NCBI GenBank assembly: GCA_963798195.1
Contig: CAWCSF010000006.1
Coordinates: 1 to 64,000, forward strand
Reading direction: 5' to 3'
Length of the DNA: 64,000 bases
Source of the DNA: CAVSRC01 sp963798195
GTDB taxonomy: Bacteria; Pseudomonadota; Alphaproteobacteria; Rhizobiales; Kaistiaceae
The first letter of the stretch is position 1, and the number at the start of each line of letters is the position of its first letter. This document shows positions 1-7,938 of the stretch, piece by piece. The notes beneath the pieces were generated by a model, which was not told the origin of the DNA, searched no databases, and worked only from the letters and a program-made list of their open reading frames with translations. Position numbers and translations under genes: made by a program.

Positions 1-375
1 CGGACAGAACTTCCCGGCAGAACTGGCGGGCCGGCGGATAAACGTTGTCTGGAACGAGCACATGGTCGCCAGCCTTGAGAGCAGCGAACATGAACATGGT
101 GATCGCCGCCTGCCCCGAAGGCACGATGATCGATCGAGCGCCGTGATGCAGCGCAGTGATCTGGGCCTCCAGAACACGCGTCGTCGGCGTGCCCGCGAGA
201 CCATAGCTGTAACCATCAGGGCCGCGCTGACCCCGTGCGCGGTATTCTTGTGCGGTATCAACAGGATGGTCGAGGCGCGATAGGTTGGCACCGCAAAGCT
301 GTGGAAGCCATCCAGCGCGGGCACTGGATGGTGGACGCACAGGCTGTCGTCATGTTTTGGCGGCGTCCCGGACAT
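1..375 (-). CDS. Cystathionine beta-lyase-like PLP enzyme (N-terminal part, frameshifted, cut by window edge)
   Basis: Reading leftwards from the ATG at 373-375, the first 38 or so codons (DSLCVHHPV, then VPTYRASTIL) match the start of Cys/Met-metabolism PLP enzymes such as cystathionine beta-lyase. The next frame continues the same family: YSYGLAGTPTTR, then VPSGQAAI and VLVPDNVYPP. The join needs one extra base near 258-262, so this copy has a 1-bp deletion or a sequencing error. The catalytic lysine region lies beyond the window. The family cleaves C-S bonds of sulfur amino acids. Its position beside an amino-acid ABC importer transcribed in the same direction suggests shared use of an imported amino acid; that link is inference. 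Confidence 0.75.
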   Translation of the reverse strand, partial: MSGTPPKHDDSLCVHHPVPALDGFHSFAVPTYRASTILLIPHKNTAHGVSAALMVTAMVSRARRRRVFWRPRSLRCITALDRSSCLRGRRRSPCSCSLLSRLATMCSFQTTFIRRPASSAGKFCP

Positions 376-391
376 CTTTGCGGCTGTCTCT

Positions 392-1114
392 CTAGAGAAC
401 CTTGGACAGAAACTCGGCCATGCGCGGCTCTTTGGGATTGCCGAAGAGTTCGCCGGGTGTTCCCTGTTCGAGAATGCAGCCAGCGTCCATGAAGGCGACG
501 CGGTCGGCCACCTCGCGCGCAAAGCCCATTTCGTGCGTGACAATGACCATGGTCATGCCGCGCAAGGCGAGGTCCTTGATCACGTCGAGGACCTCGTTGA
601 CCATCTCCGGGTCAAGCGCCGATGTCGGCTCGTCAAAAAGCATGACCTTGGGTTTCATGGCCAAAGCGCGCGCGATGGCGACACGCTGTTTCTGCCCGCC
701 CGACAATTCCCTGGGATAGGCGAGCCGTTTGTCGGCAAGTCCGACTGACGACAGCAATTCATCTGCCTCCGCTTCAGCCGCAGACTTGTCCAGCCGGCGC
801 AATCGGATCGGCCCCAAGGTAATGTTTCCCAACACCGAGAGATGCGGAAACAGATTGAAATGCTGGAAGACCATTCCGATCCGTTGCCTGAGACGATCGA
901 CCTTGTGCGCCTTGGCGAGAATGTCCTCGCCGTCGATGAGGATTGAGCCCGCCTGCGGCACTTCGAGAAGGTTGAGGCAACGCAGGAACGTGGACTTGCC
1001 CGAGCCGGACGCGCCGATCACGCAAACCACCTCGCCGGCGTCGACTTCAAGACCGACGCCCTTGAGAACCCTGAGGCTGCCGAATGACTTCTCGACGCCC
1101 TCGGCGACGATCAT
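392..1114 (-). CDS. Polar amino-acid ABC transporter, ATP-binding protein
   Basis: A 240-residue ATPase of the GlnQ/HisP type that powers import by the permease encoded just upstream. Visible motifs are Walker A GASGSGKST near residue 38, the signature LSGGQKQRVAIARAL, Walker B VMLFDEPTSALDPE and the switch histidine in VTHEMGF. The start was set at the ATG overlapping the permease stop (ATGA at 1111-1114). A longer upstream frame exists but only mirrors the permease gene. Length fits the family (240-260). Substrate cannot be read from the ATPase; the binding-protein class suggests a polar amino acid. Confidence 0.93.
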   Translation of the reverse strand: MIVAEGVEKSFGSLRVLKGVGLEVDAGEVVCVIGASGSGKSTFLRCLNLLEVPQAGSILIDGEDILAKAHKVDRLRQRIGMVFQHFNLFPHLSVLGNITLGPIRLRRLDKSAAEAEADELLSSVGLADKRLAYPRELSGGQKQRVAIARALAMKPKVMLFDEPTSALDPEMVNEVLDVIKDLALRGMTMVIVTHEMGFAREVADRVAFMDAGCILEQGTPGELFGNPKEPRMAEFLSKVL

Positions 1115-1755
1115 CGCCGGATTTTTCGTTCGATCAGCGATGTGACGCGCTCCCCTACAAAGAAGACGGAAAAGTAGAGCAGGCCGACAAGGCCGAGTAC
1201 GCGGATAGTGTCGAAGTTCAGCGAATAGATCGTCTGACCCGCCATCGTCAGTTCCGACACGCCAATGACCGACAGCAAGGACGTATCCTTGAGCGTGATG
1301 CTGAACAGGTTGGCGATGTTGGGAATCATGGTCCAGAAGGCTTGCGGCAGAACGATCAGCCGCATGGTCTGCCAATAGCCAAATCCGATCGAGCGGCCGG
1401 CCTCCATCTGCCCGCTGTCGACGCTGAGGACCCCCGACCGAATGACTTCCGCCATGTAGCCGCCGATGTAGATCGCCAGGGCGACGCCACCGGCAACGAC
1501 CGCGGGCATCCTCATGCCGGTCAACAACGGCAGCCCGAAATAGGCGAACAGGATCTGGATCAGAAGCGGCAACCCTCGCACGATGTTGCTGTAGAGGGTC
1601 GCGAGGGCAATCAGCACGATGGATTGAGACAGCCGCATCATCGCCAGCACAAAGCCGATGATGGCCCCGAACAGCATTGATGTGGCTGTCAAAATCAAGG
1701 TGAGCTTCAGTCCCTGCAGGAGGGCCGGCAGATAGTCCAGCAGGGATCCGTCCAT
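1111..1755 (-). CDS. Polar amino-acid ABC transporter, permease
   Basis: A 214-residue inner-membrane permease of the HisM/GlnP family with about five hydrophobic segments, starting at residues 10-35. The EAA loop that contacts the ATPase is visible as EAGRSIGFGYWQTMRLIVLPQA, here split by the usual EAGR and LPQA anchors. Only one permease gene is present, so it probably works as a homodimer. Transcribed after the binding protein (gap 36 bp) and overlapping the ATPase gene by four bases, so the three form one operon. Confidence 0.92.
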   Translation of the reverse strand: MDGSLLDYLPALLQGLKLTLILTATSMLFGAIIGFVLAMMRLSQSIVLIALATLYSNIVRGLPLLIQILFAYFGLPLLTGMRMPAVVAGGVALAIYIGGYMAEVIRSGVLSVDSGQMEAGRSIGFGYWQTMRLIVLPQAFWTMIPNIANLFSITLKDTSLLSVIGVSELTMAGQTIYSLNFDTIRVLGLVGLLYFSVFFVGERVTSLIERKIRR

Positions 1756-1791
1756 GATCCTCTCTTCCGGTCAGCTAGCGAGCTTTGCCGA

Positions 1792-2547
1792 TCAAAGGTC
1801 GTAGGACTTCAGGATACGCTCAAGTTCGCCGGAGGCACGAAGCTTGTCAAGGCCTTCGTTGATGACCGGCAACAACTTGCTGTCCTTGGGGAAGCCGAAG
1901 GCGATGTCGGTCGGCTGGAGCAGTTCGCTGATGATCTTCTGGGTGGGGTGCGCGGTCTCCTGCGCGATCTGACGATTGACCACCGCCGAGTCGTAAATGA
2001 GGCCGGCAACATCACCGGTCTGCATCGCGAGTTTCATGTTGGCGCCGTCCGCGAGAATGCGAATCTCCACGCCCCATTCCTCCGCGTGGGCCTGGGCAAC
2101 CTTGAGCGGGGCGGAGCCCTGCTGCGCGGCGATCACCTTGCCGCGCAATCCCTCCACCGACGTGATCGGGCTATCCGCGGGGACGACGAGCACGCTGCCT
2201 TGCACGAAAATGGGCACTGAGAAGTCGATGACCTTCTTGCGCTCTTCGGTGACGAAAAATCCGGTGACGGCGATGTCGACTTGATTGACCTGCAGCGCCG
2301 GGATCATCGCGGCAAAGCCCAGCGGCGAGTATTCGACGGTGGCGCCGTTGGCTTGCGCGATTTCCTGCAGCAAGTCGTACATCACGCCCTTGAACTCAGT
2401 GCCTTCCTGGAAGGCAAAAGGCACGCCGTGCGGGTTAATGGCCGCCACGATCTTTTTCGGCGCTTCCGCACCGAGCGCGAGACCGAACGGTAGGACTGCC
2501 ATCGCCGCTGCCGCGGCTGCGCCCAGCAGAAATTGTCTCCGAAACAT
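1792..2547 (-). CDS. Amino-acid ABC transporter, periplasmic substrate-binding protein
   Basis: A 251-residue family-3 solute-binding protein. Residues 1-26 form a signal peptide (Arg-rich start, Ala-rich core, cleavage near ALGAEA). The mature part shows family hallmarks: GVMYDLLQEIA, VDIAVTGFFVTEERKKVIDFS, and an AQQGS segment in the second lobe. It captures a polar amino acid or a related compound in the periplasm and delivers it to the permease at 1111-1755. It is the first gene of the operon and shares a 264-bp divergent control region with the M24 peptidase gene, so uptake and peptidase expression may be co-regulated. Confidence 0.92.
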   Translation of the reverse strand: MFRRQFLLGAAAAAAMAVLPFGLALGAEAPKKIVAAINPHGVPFAFQEGTEFKGVMYDLLQEIAQANGATVEYSPLGFAAMIPALQVNQVDIAVTGFFVTEERKKVIDFSVPIFVQGSVLVVPADSPITSVEGLRGKVIAAQQGSAPLKVAQAHAEEWGVEIRILADGANMKLAMQTGDVAGLIYDSAVVNRQIAQETAHPTQKIISELLQPTDIAFGFPKDSKLLPVINEGLDKLRASGELERILKSYDL

Positions 2548-2636
2548 TGGCTTTCTCCTTTGGTGGCGGCGCGACCTCGACCTTCCACAGTCGGGGCGCG
2601 ACGAAACCGCCGATGGACATTCCGATAATGATAATA

Positions 2637-2655
2637 ATGTTCCTATATTGTCAAC
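2637..2655. promoter_or_regulatory. Candidate operator site 1 (ATGTTCCTATATTG)
   Basis: The sequence ATGTTCCTATATTG followed by TCAAC lies 90 bp upstream of the importer operon. The same core recurs at 2764 and, with changes, at 4044. It is AT-rich against a GC-rich background. A site for the IclR protein encoded at 4069 is the likely explanation, but this is inferred only from repetition and position. Confidence 0.45.
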
Positions 2656-2763
2656 AGTGTTTCGAATAGTGATGCAACTCGCCAGAATGGGCCGTCATCC
2701 AGCCACGTTTCCGAATGCGAGTTGGGATCGGCTTGACTTGACGCTGCTCCGCCAGCCTGCCAA

Positions 2764-2790
2764 ATGTTCCTATTATAGAACCAATGTTCC
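2764..2790. promoter_or_regulatory. Candidate operator sites 2-3 (double ATGTTCC)
   Basis: Two copies of ATGTTCC (2764-2770 and 2784-2790) flank TATTATAGAACCA. The middle gives an inverted pair GAAC-N4-GTTC at 2779-2790. The block sits 22-48 bp before the M24 peptidase start, where a repressor or activator would act. It resembles site 1 and the site before the IclR gene. Confidence 0.5.
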
Positions 2791-2811
2791 TTTATTCGGC
2801 CGAGAGATATC

Positions 2812-3993
2812 ATGACCTTCCCTGATGTTCACATGGCCGTTTTGGCGGCGGATTGCCGAGACAAGTTCTTCCGCTCGGCCCCGGATGCCGATGTCGTAGT
2901 CACGACCGACCGGCGGCATATCGGCTATCTCACGGGCTATCACGGCATCACCCACAACGGCACCGCGCGCTATGCCCAGGCAGCCATCGCTACGCGGTCG
3001 CGGGTGGCCATCGTCACCGGCGCCAGCGATGCGGCAGCCGCCCTGGAAATCATGGGCGATGTGCAGGCGATATGGCGCTACGGCACCTTCTACGTGTCGT
3101 CGTCCGACGGCGTTCCCGGTTACGCGGACATGCCAGCGTCCGAGGCGTCGTTCGAAGAAGCCGTTCTCAACTGCCTTGCGTCATTCCGGCCTGAGAAGGC
3201 GACGATCGCGCTCGACGTGCAATGGCCGAAACTTGAACCGGCGATTAAAGGACGGTTTGCGGGCGCCACGTATTGCCCCGCCCTGCCGGGCCTCGTGCTC
3301 GCCCGTTCCGTCAAATTGCCCGGTGAGCTGGAGCTTCTGCGCTACGCATCCCGCATCACCGATGAGGCGGTCGCGACGGCCTTGGCGGATGTGTCCCCAA
3401 CGCTCACCGAGTTCGATATTTCCAGCACGATTCAAGCGCATATCGTACGGCAAGGCGGGGTGCCGAAATTTACCGTTGTCACCTCCGGTGAACGCAGTTC
3501 GAGGGTCGACGCCTTTGCCACGCCGCGCGTGGTGGGCGATGGCGCGACGGTCCGGCTCGATGTGGGATGCACCGTCAACGGATACGCTTCCGACATGGCG
3601 CGCACGATTGTCGTCGGCGAGCCAACAGCAAAACAGGCCACGCGCTACCAGGCCCTGCTCGATGGCGAGCAGGCCCAGATCAATCTGATCAGGCCGGGCA
3701 TCGCCGCGCGCGACCTCTACAACATTGCCGTGGAGACCGTCCGACGCGGAGCGCTGCCGACGTATCAGCGGAACCACTGCGGGCACGGCATAGGCCTGAC
3801 GTCCCACGAGTACCCCATGCTGGATGCGGAGGCCGAAGCGATCCTCGCGCCCGGCATGGTTCTTTGCGTTGAAACTCCATACTACGAACTCGGCTGGGGC
3901 GGGATGATGGTGGAAGACACCGCGATCGTGACCGAGACCGGCCATGAACTCCTGACGACCTCGTCCCGGGATCTCGTGCCGCTTCGCCGATGA
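2812..3993 (+). CDS. M24-family metallopeptidase (Xaa-Pro aminopeptidase/creatinase fold)
   Basis: A 393-residue protein of the prolidase/creatinase family, cytoplasmic (no signal peptide). The N-terminal third is a creatinase-N-like domain. The C-terminal pita-bread domain keeps the five metal-ligand positions: Asp in VRLDVGC, Asp in GYASDMART, His in HCGHGIGLTSHEYP, Glu in CVETPYY and Glu in MVEDTAIV. It therefore looks catalytically competent and probably cleaves X-Pro or related amide bonds. It is divergent from the amino-acid importer and followed by an IclR regulator 75 bp downstream, so it probably processes what the importer brings in. True substrate (dipeptide, creatine-like or other) is not determinable here. 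Confidence 0.88.
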   Translation: MTFPDVHMAVLAADCRDKFFRSAPDADVVVTTDRRHIGYLTGYHGITHNGTARYAQAAIATRSRVAIVTGASDAAAALEIMGDVQAIWRYGTFYVSSSDGVPGYADMPASEASFEEAVLNCLASFRPEKATIALDVQWPKLEPAIKGRFAGATYCPALPGLVLARSVKLPGELELLRYASRITDEAVATALADVSPTLTEFDISSTIQAHIVRQGGVPKFTVVTSGERSSRVDAFATPRVVGDGATVRLDVGCTVNGYASDMARTIVVGEPTAKQATRYQALLDGEQAQINLIRPGIAARDLYNIAVETVRRGALPTYQRNHCGHGIGLTSHEYPMLDAEAEAILAPGMVLCVETPYYELGWGGMMVEDTAIVTETGHELLTTSSRDLVPLRR

Positions 3994-4043
3994 CAAGCGG
4001 CCTCACACTTGACTTTGCGCAGAGTGTCGGGCGACAGGTAATG

Positions 4044-4058
4044 ATGTTGCAATAATAG
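4044..4058. promoter_or_regulatory. Candidate operator before the IclR gene
   Basis: ATGTTGCAATAATAG matches the 2764 block (ATGTTCCTATTATAG) at 12 of 15 positions and lies only 10 bp before the regulator's start codon. This would fit autoregulation. No clear Shine-Dalgarno sequence is visible between the site and the ATG at 4069. Confidence 0.4.
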
Positions 4059-4068
4059 GCACATCGTT

Positions 4069-4827
4069 ATGTCTACAAGCCAGTCACTCGACCGCGGCCT
4101 CGATGTTCTGGAGCTTCTCGACAAGGCGCCGCGACCACTTGGCATTCGCGAGATATCGCGACAGCTCGACCTCAGCCCACCAATCGTACAGCGCCTGATC
4201 AACACGATGTCGCGCCGTCGATACATTCGGCAGGACCCCGAAACAAGGCGCTATTCTATCGGTTACCAGATTCTGGGCATTGGGGCGTCGCTGCAGAGCA
4301 AGGATATATTGCTGCTGGAGGGCCGCAAGGAAATGATCCAACTCACCCAGCGCATGCGCGTCGATGCCTATTTGGGTGTCCAGCAGGACGACCACGCGAT
4401 TTATCTGCTGTGCGTCCAGTGCGAGGGGCCCGTCGCGGTGAGAAGCGAGCCCGGCCAACTGCTGCGCCTCCATAGCACCGCCATCGGAAAAATCCTTCTA
4501 GCGGCGCACGACGACGAGACGGCGCTGGCGCTGTTGGGCCCCGGTCCGCTACCCGCCATAACACCAGTCACCATTACGGACCCCCGGTCACTGGTGGCAT
4601 CGCTCGGGCGTGTCCGCGCCGAGGGCCTGGCGGTGATCGAAAACGAAAACATCACCGGAATAACCTCGGTGGGCGCGCCCATCCGCAACTCGCGCGGCGA
4701 AGTCTGCGCAGCCCTTAGCGTATCGTTCTCACCCCATTTCACGCCCGAGATCCAGGTAAGCGACGTCGCGGCGATGGTGAAAGAGGCGGCCGCGAAGATC
4801 AGCGAGAACCTCGGCCATCACACCTGA
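4069..4827 (+). CDS. IclR-family transcriptional regulator
   Basis: A 252-residue regulator. Residues 1-70 form a winged helix-turn-helix (LGIREISRQLDLSPPIVQRLI, with the recognition helix PPIVQRLINTMS). The rest is the IclR effector-binding domain, with GPVAVRSEPGQLLRLHSTAIGK and the closing pattern SVGAPIRNSRGEVCAALSVS. IclR proteins bind operators as dimers or tetramers and respond to small metabolites. Neighbours suggest it controls the divergent importer/M24 operons; repeated candidate sites support this. The ATG at 4069 lacks a strong ribosome-binding site, but the domain begins directly after it. Confidence 0.92.
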   Translation: MSTSQSLDRGLDVLELLDKAPRPLGIREISRQLDLSPPIVQRLINTMSRRRYIRQDPETRRYSIGYQILGIGASLQSKDILLLEGRKEMIQLTQRMRVDAYLGVQQDDHAIYLLCVQCEGPVAVRSEPGQLLRLHSTAIGKILLAAHDDETALALLGPGPLPAITPVTITDPRSLVASLGRVRAEGLAVIENENITGITSVGAPIRNSRGEVCAALSVSFSPHFTPEIQVSDVAAMVKEAAAKISENLGHHT

Positions 4828-5026
4828 CAGAAAAGACCGAGATGCTGAGGGCCTGCGCCCGGCCCCCTGGATCACCCGCTGCAACAGCCGTGGGGAAAAC
4901 GATGAACCAAGCCGGGGAAGTGGGAGAAGAAGGGACGAGGTCCGAACCCGCAACCGGCAGCGCGACCTCCCCCGGAGGGCGCCTCGTGGAGCCATCGAAC
5001 GAAGTAAGATTGGCGTGAGCTAAGTA

Positions 5027-5117
<91 letters not shown>

Positions 5118-5237
5118 GACGGAGGCGTCTCTAGCGGCGCGCGGCCGGCGACGCAAGGGGCGCGGCCGGCAGTCCGCCGGCATTTCCGGCCGCCAAACCG
5201 GGCCACGCGCGACCACACGAGATCGCCCGGCTTTTCC

Positions 5238-5265
5238 TTGACAGGCAAACGGCCATCCCTATAGT
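5238..5265 (+). promoter_or_regulatory. Housekeeping sigma promoter for rplU-rpmA
   Basis: A perfect -35 TTGACA (5238-5243) and a near-consensus -10 TATAGT (5260-5265) are separated by 16 bp. Transcription would start near 5272, about 97 nt before the rplU ATG. Confidence 0.75.
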
Positions 5266-5276
5266 GCGCGGCGACT

Positions 5277-5298
5277 GGCGCGGCCCCTTTGCCGCGCC
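5277..5298 (+). promoter_or_regulatory. Leader hairpin in the rplU 5' untranslated region
   Basis: GGCGCGGC (5277-5284) pairs perfectly with GCCGCGCC (5291-5298) across a 6-nt loop, starting within a few bases of the predicted transcription start, and is followed by CTTTGGTTTT. It could act as an attenuator or a binding site for L21 autoregulation. Function is inferred only from place and shape. Confidence 0.5.
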
Positions 5299-5368
5299 CT
5301 TTGGTTTTCGCAAAAAATGGCTGGTTCTCGCCGATCTTTGGCGGTCGGGCCGGCAGGTTGGAAAGATC

Positions 5369-5845
5369 ATGTTCGCAGTCATCAAGAGTGGCGGCAAGCA
5401 GTACCGGGTCGCCGCAGACCAGACCCTCGAGGTTGCCAAGGTCGCCGGCGCGGAAGGCGATGCCGTTTCCTTCGGCGAAGTGCTGATGGTTGGCGGCGAC
5501 GACGGGATCACCCTCGGCAGCCCGCTGGTTTCGGGCGCAGCGGTCGCCGGTGAGATTGTCGGTCACGGCCGTACCGGCAAGATTCTCGTCTTCAAGAAGC
5601 GCCGCCGGCAGAACTCGAAGCGCAGCCGCGGCCATCGTCAGGACTATACGGTGGTTCGCATCACCGAGATCCTGACGGACGGCAAGCAGCCGACCAAGGC
5701 AGCGGCGAAGGCGAAGGCCCCCGCAGCCGATACAGAGGCCCCGGCCAAGCCGAAGCGCGCCAGCGCCAAGGCGGAGACGACCGAAACGGCCGAAGCCCCA
5801 GCAAAGCCCGCGCGGAAGCCCCGCGCCAAGGCCGACAAGGAATAA
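5369..5845 (+). CDS. rplU: 50S ribosomal protein L21 with a C-terminal Ala/Lys-rich tail
   Basis: A 158-residue L21. The first 100 residues are the ribosomal domain (start MFAVIKSGGKQYRV, then the basic KKRRRQNSKRSRGHRQ loop that binds 23S rRNA). L21 in most bacteria is about 103 residues; here about 50 more follow, rich in Ala, Lys and Pro, as seen in several Hyphomicrobiales. The start ATG was chosen because the L21 domain begins there; a longer frame from 5264 reads back through the promoter leader. It is followed 12 bp later by rpmA, forming the usual two-gene operon. Confidence 0.97.
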   Translation: MFAVIKSGGKQYRVAADQTLEVAKVAGAEGDAVSFGEVLMVGGDDGITLGSPLVSGAAVAGEIVGHGRTGKILVFKKRRRQNSKRSRGHRQDYTVVRITEILTDGKQPTKAAAKAKAPAADTEAPAKPKRASAKAETTETAEAPAKPARKPRAKADKE

Positions 5846-5857
5846 GGAGACCCCGCC

Positions 5858-6127
5858 ATGGCTCATAAAAAGGCAGGTGGCTCGTCGCGCAACGGCCGTG
5901 ATTCGGCTGGTCAGCGCCTGGGCGTGAAGAAGTTCGGCGGCGAAATGGCCGTCGCCGGTAACATCATCGTACGCCAGCGCGGCACCAAGTGGCGTCCCGG
6001 TACGGGCGTCGGCCTGGGCAAGGACCACACGATTTTTGCCGTCGTCGACGGTGTCGTGACCTACCAGACCAAAGCCGCCGGCCGCACCTACGTTTCGGTC
6101 CGCCCGATGGCTACGGCCGCGGAATAG
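5858..6127 (+). CDS. rpmA: 50S ribosomal protein L27
   Basis: An 89-residue L27 with the conserved N-terminus MAHKKAGGSSRNGRDS, which reaches the peptidyl-transferase centre, and the typical GNIIVRQRGTKWRPG core. It lacks the N-terminal leader peptide found in Firmicutes. GGAGA precedes the ATG. A strong intrinsic terminator ends the operon 52 bp downstream. Confidence 0.98.
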   Translation: MAHKKAGGSSRNGRDSAGQRLGVKKFGGEMAVAGNIIVRQRGTKWRPGTGVGLGKDHTIFAVVDGVVTYQTKAAGRTYVSVRPMATAAE

Positions 6128-6179
6128 CCGGCTTCCGACGACTTGCCGGCGTCTCATCGACCCGGCTTGGAACAGAACG

Positions 6180-6215
6180 AAGGGGAGATGGGACACCACC
6201 CATCTCCCCTTTTTC
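6180..6215 (+). terminator. Intrinsic terminator of rplU-rpmA
   Basis: A 13-bp perfect stem, AAGGGGAGATGGG with CCCATCTCCCCTT, closes a 6-nt loop and runs into TTTTTC. It separates the ribosomal operon from the GNAT-obgE transcript. Confidence 0.93.
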
Positions 6216-6234
6216 GTTCCGGACGGAGGAAGCC

Positions 6235-6837
6235 ATGGACGCGGAGGACGAACACCAGCAGCACGGGGCGCATGGCGGAGGGCTCGACCGGATTGCAACC
6301 CACCGCCTGCTGCTGAGGCGGTGCGCAGCGGCAGACCTTCCAGTCATCAAAACCCTGTCCGCCGACCATGCCGTCGCCGAGAACCTGTGCGCCGCCATCG
6401 CGCTGGCCAGCGGCGGGACCTTCGTGATCACCCGGCAAGGCAACGGCGAAGTCCTCGGCTGCGCCGGATACGGCACAACCGGCGACATGCCTGGCCTCGT
6501 CGAAATCACCGTCTGGGTCGGCACCGCCTCGTGGGGACGCGGCTACGCCACGGAGGCGGCGCAGGCCCTGATCGACCATGCCTTCCGAGAGGGCGCTGCC
6601 AACGTGCTGTGGTGCTCGAACCGGGTCACCAACGCCCGCGCCCGGCGCGTCATCGAGAAGTGCGGTTTCCAGTTCCGCGGCGCCGGCATGGTGCGTTCGC
6701 CGACATCGTTCGGCGCGTTCCCGGTCGAGCGCTTCGCCCTCGACCGGCGCAACTGGGCGAGCCTCAAGGCGTGGGGCGCACCGATCCCGCCGCAACAGCA
6801 GCAAGTTCCGGACAATTGCCATGACACCGCTGCTTGA
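6235..6837 (+). CDS. GNAT N-acetyltransferase 1 (RimJ/RimL type)
   Basis: A 200-residue acetyltransferase that would transfer acetyl from acetyl-CoA to an amine. The acetyl-CoA-binding loop is visible as GTASWGRGYATEA (the Q/RxxGxG/A element), and the family's late signature NARARRVIEKCGFQ follows. GGACGGAGGAAGCC gives a strong ribosome-binding site before the ATG at 6235. The gene overlaps the next GNAT by 17 bp. The C-terminus ends in a Gln-rich stretch not typical of the family. Target unknown; ribosomal-protein acetylation would fit the neighbourhood but is unproven. Confidence 0.88.
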   Translation: MDAEDEHQQHGAHGGGLDRIATHRLLLRRCAAADLPVIKTLSADHAVAENLCAAIALASGGTFVITRQGNGEVLGCAGYGTTGDMPGLVEITVWVGTASWGRGYATEAAQALIDHAFREGAANVLWCSNRVTNARARRVIEKCGFQFRGAGMVRSPTSFGAFPVERFALDRRNWASLKAWGAPIPPQQQQVPDNCHDTAA

Positions 6838-7369
6838 ACCGGTCCTGATTACCGACCGTTTGGTCCTGCGCCCGCCGCGCGAAGCCGATCTCGACGACCT
6901 GATCGCCGGGATCGGCGACCTGCGCGTGTCGCGCATGCTGGGGCGGGTGCCGCATCCCTATAAACGCTCCGACGCCGACGGTTTTCTTGCCGCGGTCCGC
7001 CGCAACGCGCACTCCGGCCGGGCGCTCAACCTGTCGATCGTCCGCGAGGGGCGGCTGATCGGCGGCATGGCCATCGGCAGCCTGCCCGGCTATTGCGAGT
7101 TCGGCTACTGGCTGGCCCACGACGCCTGGGGCAAGGGGTACGCCACAGAGGCGGGCCGCGCGGTTCTCGCTTACGGTTTCGACGTCCTCGGCTTGTCCCT
7201 CATCCGCTCCGGCGTGCTGTGGAGCAACACGGCCTCGCTGCGCGTGCAGATCAAGCTGGGCTTTCGCCGGATCGGCATCAGCCGACGCTATGCGCTCGCG
7301 CGCAAGCAGACGGTCGACCACATCGACACCGTGCTCTCGCGCCGGCGATACGAGGCCGCCGCGCGATGA
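6821..7369 (+). CDS. GNAT N-acetyltransferase 2 (RimJ/RimL type)
   Basis: A 182-residue acetyltransferase starting within the end of the previous gene. It opens with the family's TDRLVLRPPREADLDDL, carries the acetyl-CoA loop HDAWGKGYATEAGRA and the NTASLRVQIKLGFRRIG segment. The third GNAT starts on the ATGA that contains its stop, so the proteins are made by translational coupling. It is clearly a paralogue of the two flanking genes, consistent with tandem duplication. Substrate unknown. Confidence 0.9.
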   Translation: MTPLLEPVLITDRLVLRPPREADLDDLIAGIGDLRVSRMLGRVPHPYKRSDADGFLAAVRRNAHSGRALNLSIVREGRLIGGMAIGSLPGYCEFGYWLAHDAWGKGYATEAGRAVLAYGFDVLGLSLIRSGVLWSNTASLRVQIKLGFRRIGISRRYALARKQTVDHIDTVLSRRRYEAAAR

Positions 7370-7938
7370 TCCCCGGCCTCGAAAACGCAAGCTTTGCCAC
7401 CAACAGGCTGCGGCTGCGCCCGTTTGCGGCCGCCGACGCCGAAACGGTCTTCGCCCTCTTCGCCAACTGGAATGTCGTGCGCTTCCTGAGTGCGCCGCCC
7501 TGGCCCTACGTCGTCGACGACGCCACGAGCTGGATTGCCGCCGTCTCGGCCCCGGCCAGCGAAGACGGTGAGAGCGGCTTCGCCATCACGCACGCGGGGG
7601 AACTCATCGGGGCTATCGGCGCCCGGTTTCGGCCGCCGAGCCATTTGCAGCGTGGCGTGGGGCACAATATCGGCTATTGGCTTGGCGAGCCCTACTGGGG
7701 CCACGGCTACATGACCGAGGCCGCACGCGGGCTCATCGGCTTGATCTTCGAAACGTTTGGCTGTGACATGGTTTTTTCCGGCGCCTTCTCTGAAAACATC
7801 GCCTCGCTTCGCGTTCAGGAGAAGCTTGGTTTCGTGGCCGACGGCGAGACGACGTTACTGGCGCGCCCGCGCAACGGCACATATCCACATACGAACACAG
7901 TCCTGACCCGCACCCGTTTCGAGGAGCTCAACCGATGA
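7366..7938 (+). CDS. GNAT N-acetyltransferase 3 (RimJ/RimL type)
   Basis: A 190-residue acetyltransferase with TNRLRLRPFAAADAE at the front, the acetyl-CoA loop GEPYWGHGYMTEAARG and the ENIASLRVQEKLGF signature. Both ends overlap neighbours by ATGA (7366-7369 and 7935-7938), coupling it to GNAT 2 and to obgE. A single GNAT gene before obgE is common in Hyphomicrobiales; three in a row is less usual. Substrate unknown. Confidence 0.92.
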   Translation: MIPGLENASFATNRLRLRPFAAADAETVFALFANWNVVRFLSAPPWPYVVDDATSWIAAVSAPASEDGESGFAITHAGELIGAIGARFRPPSHLQRGVGHNIGYWLGEPYWGHGYMTEAARGLIGLIFETFGCDMVFSGAFSENIASLRVQEKLGFVADGETTLLARPRNGTYPHTNTVLTRTRFEELNR

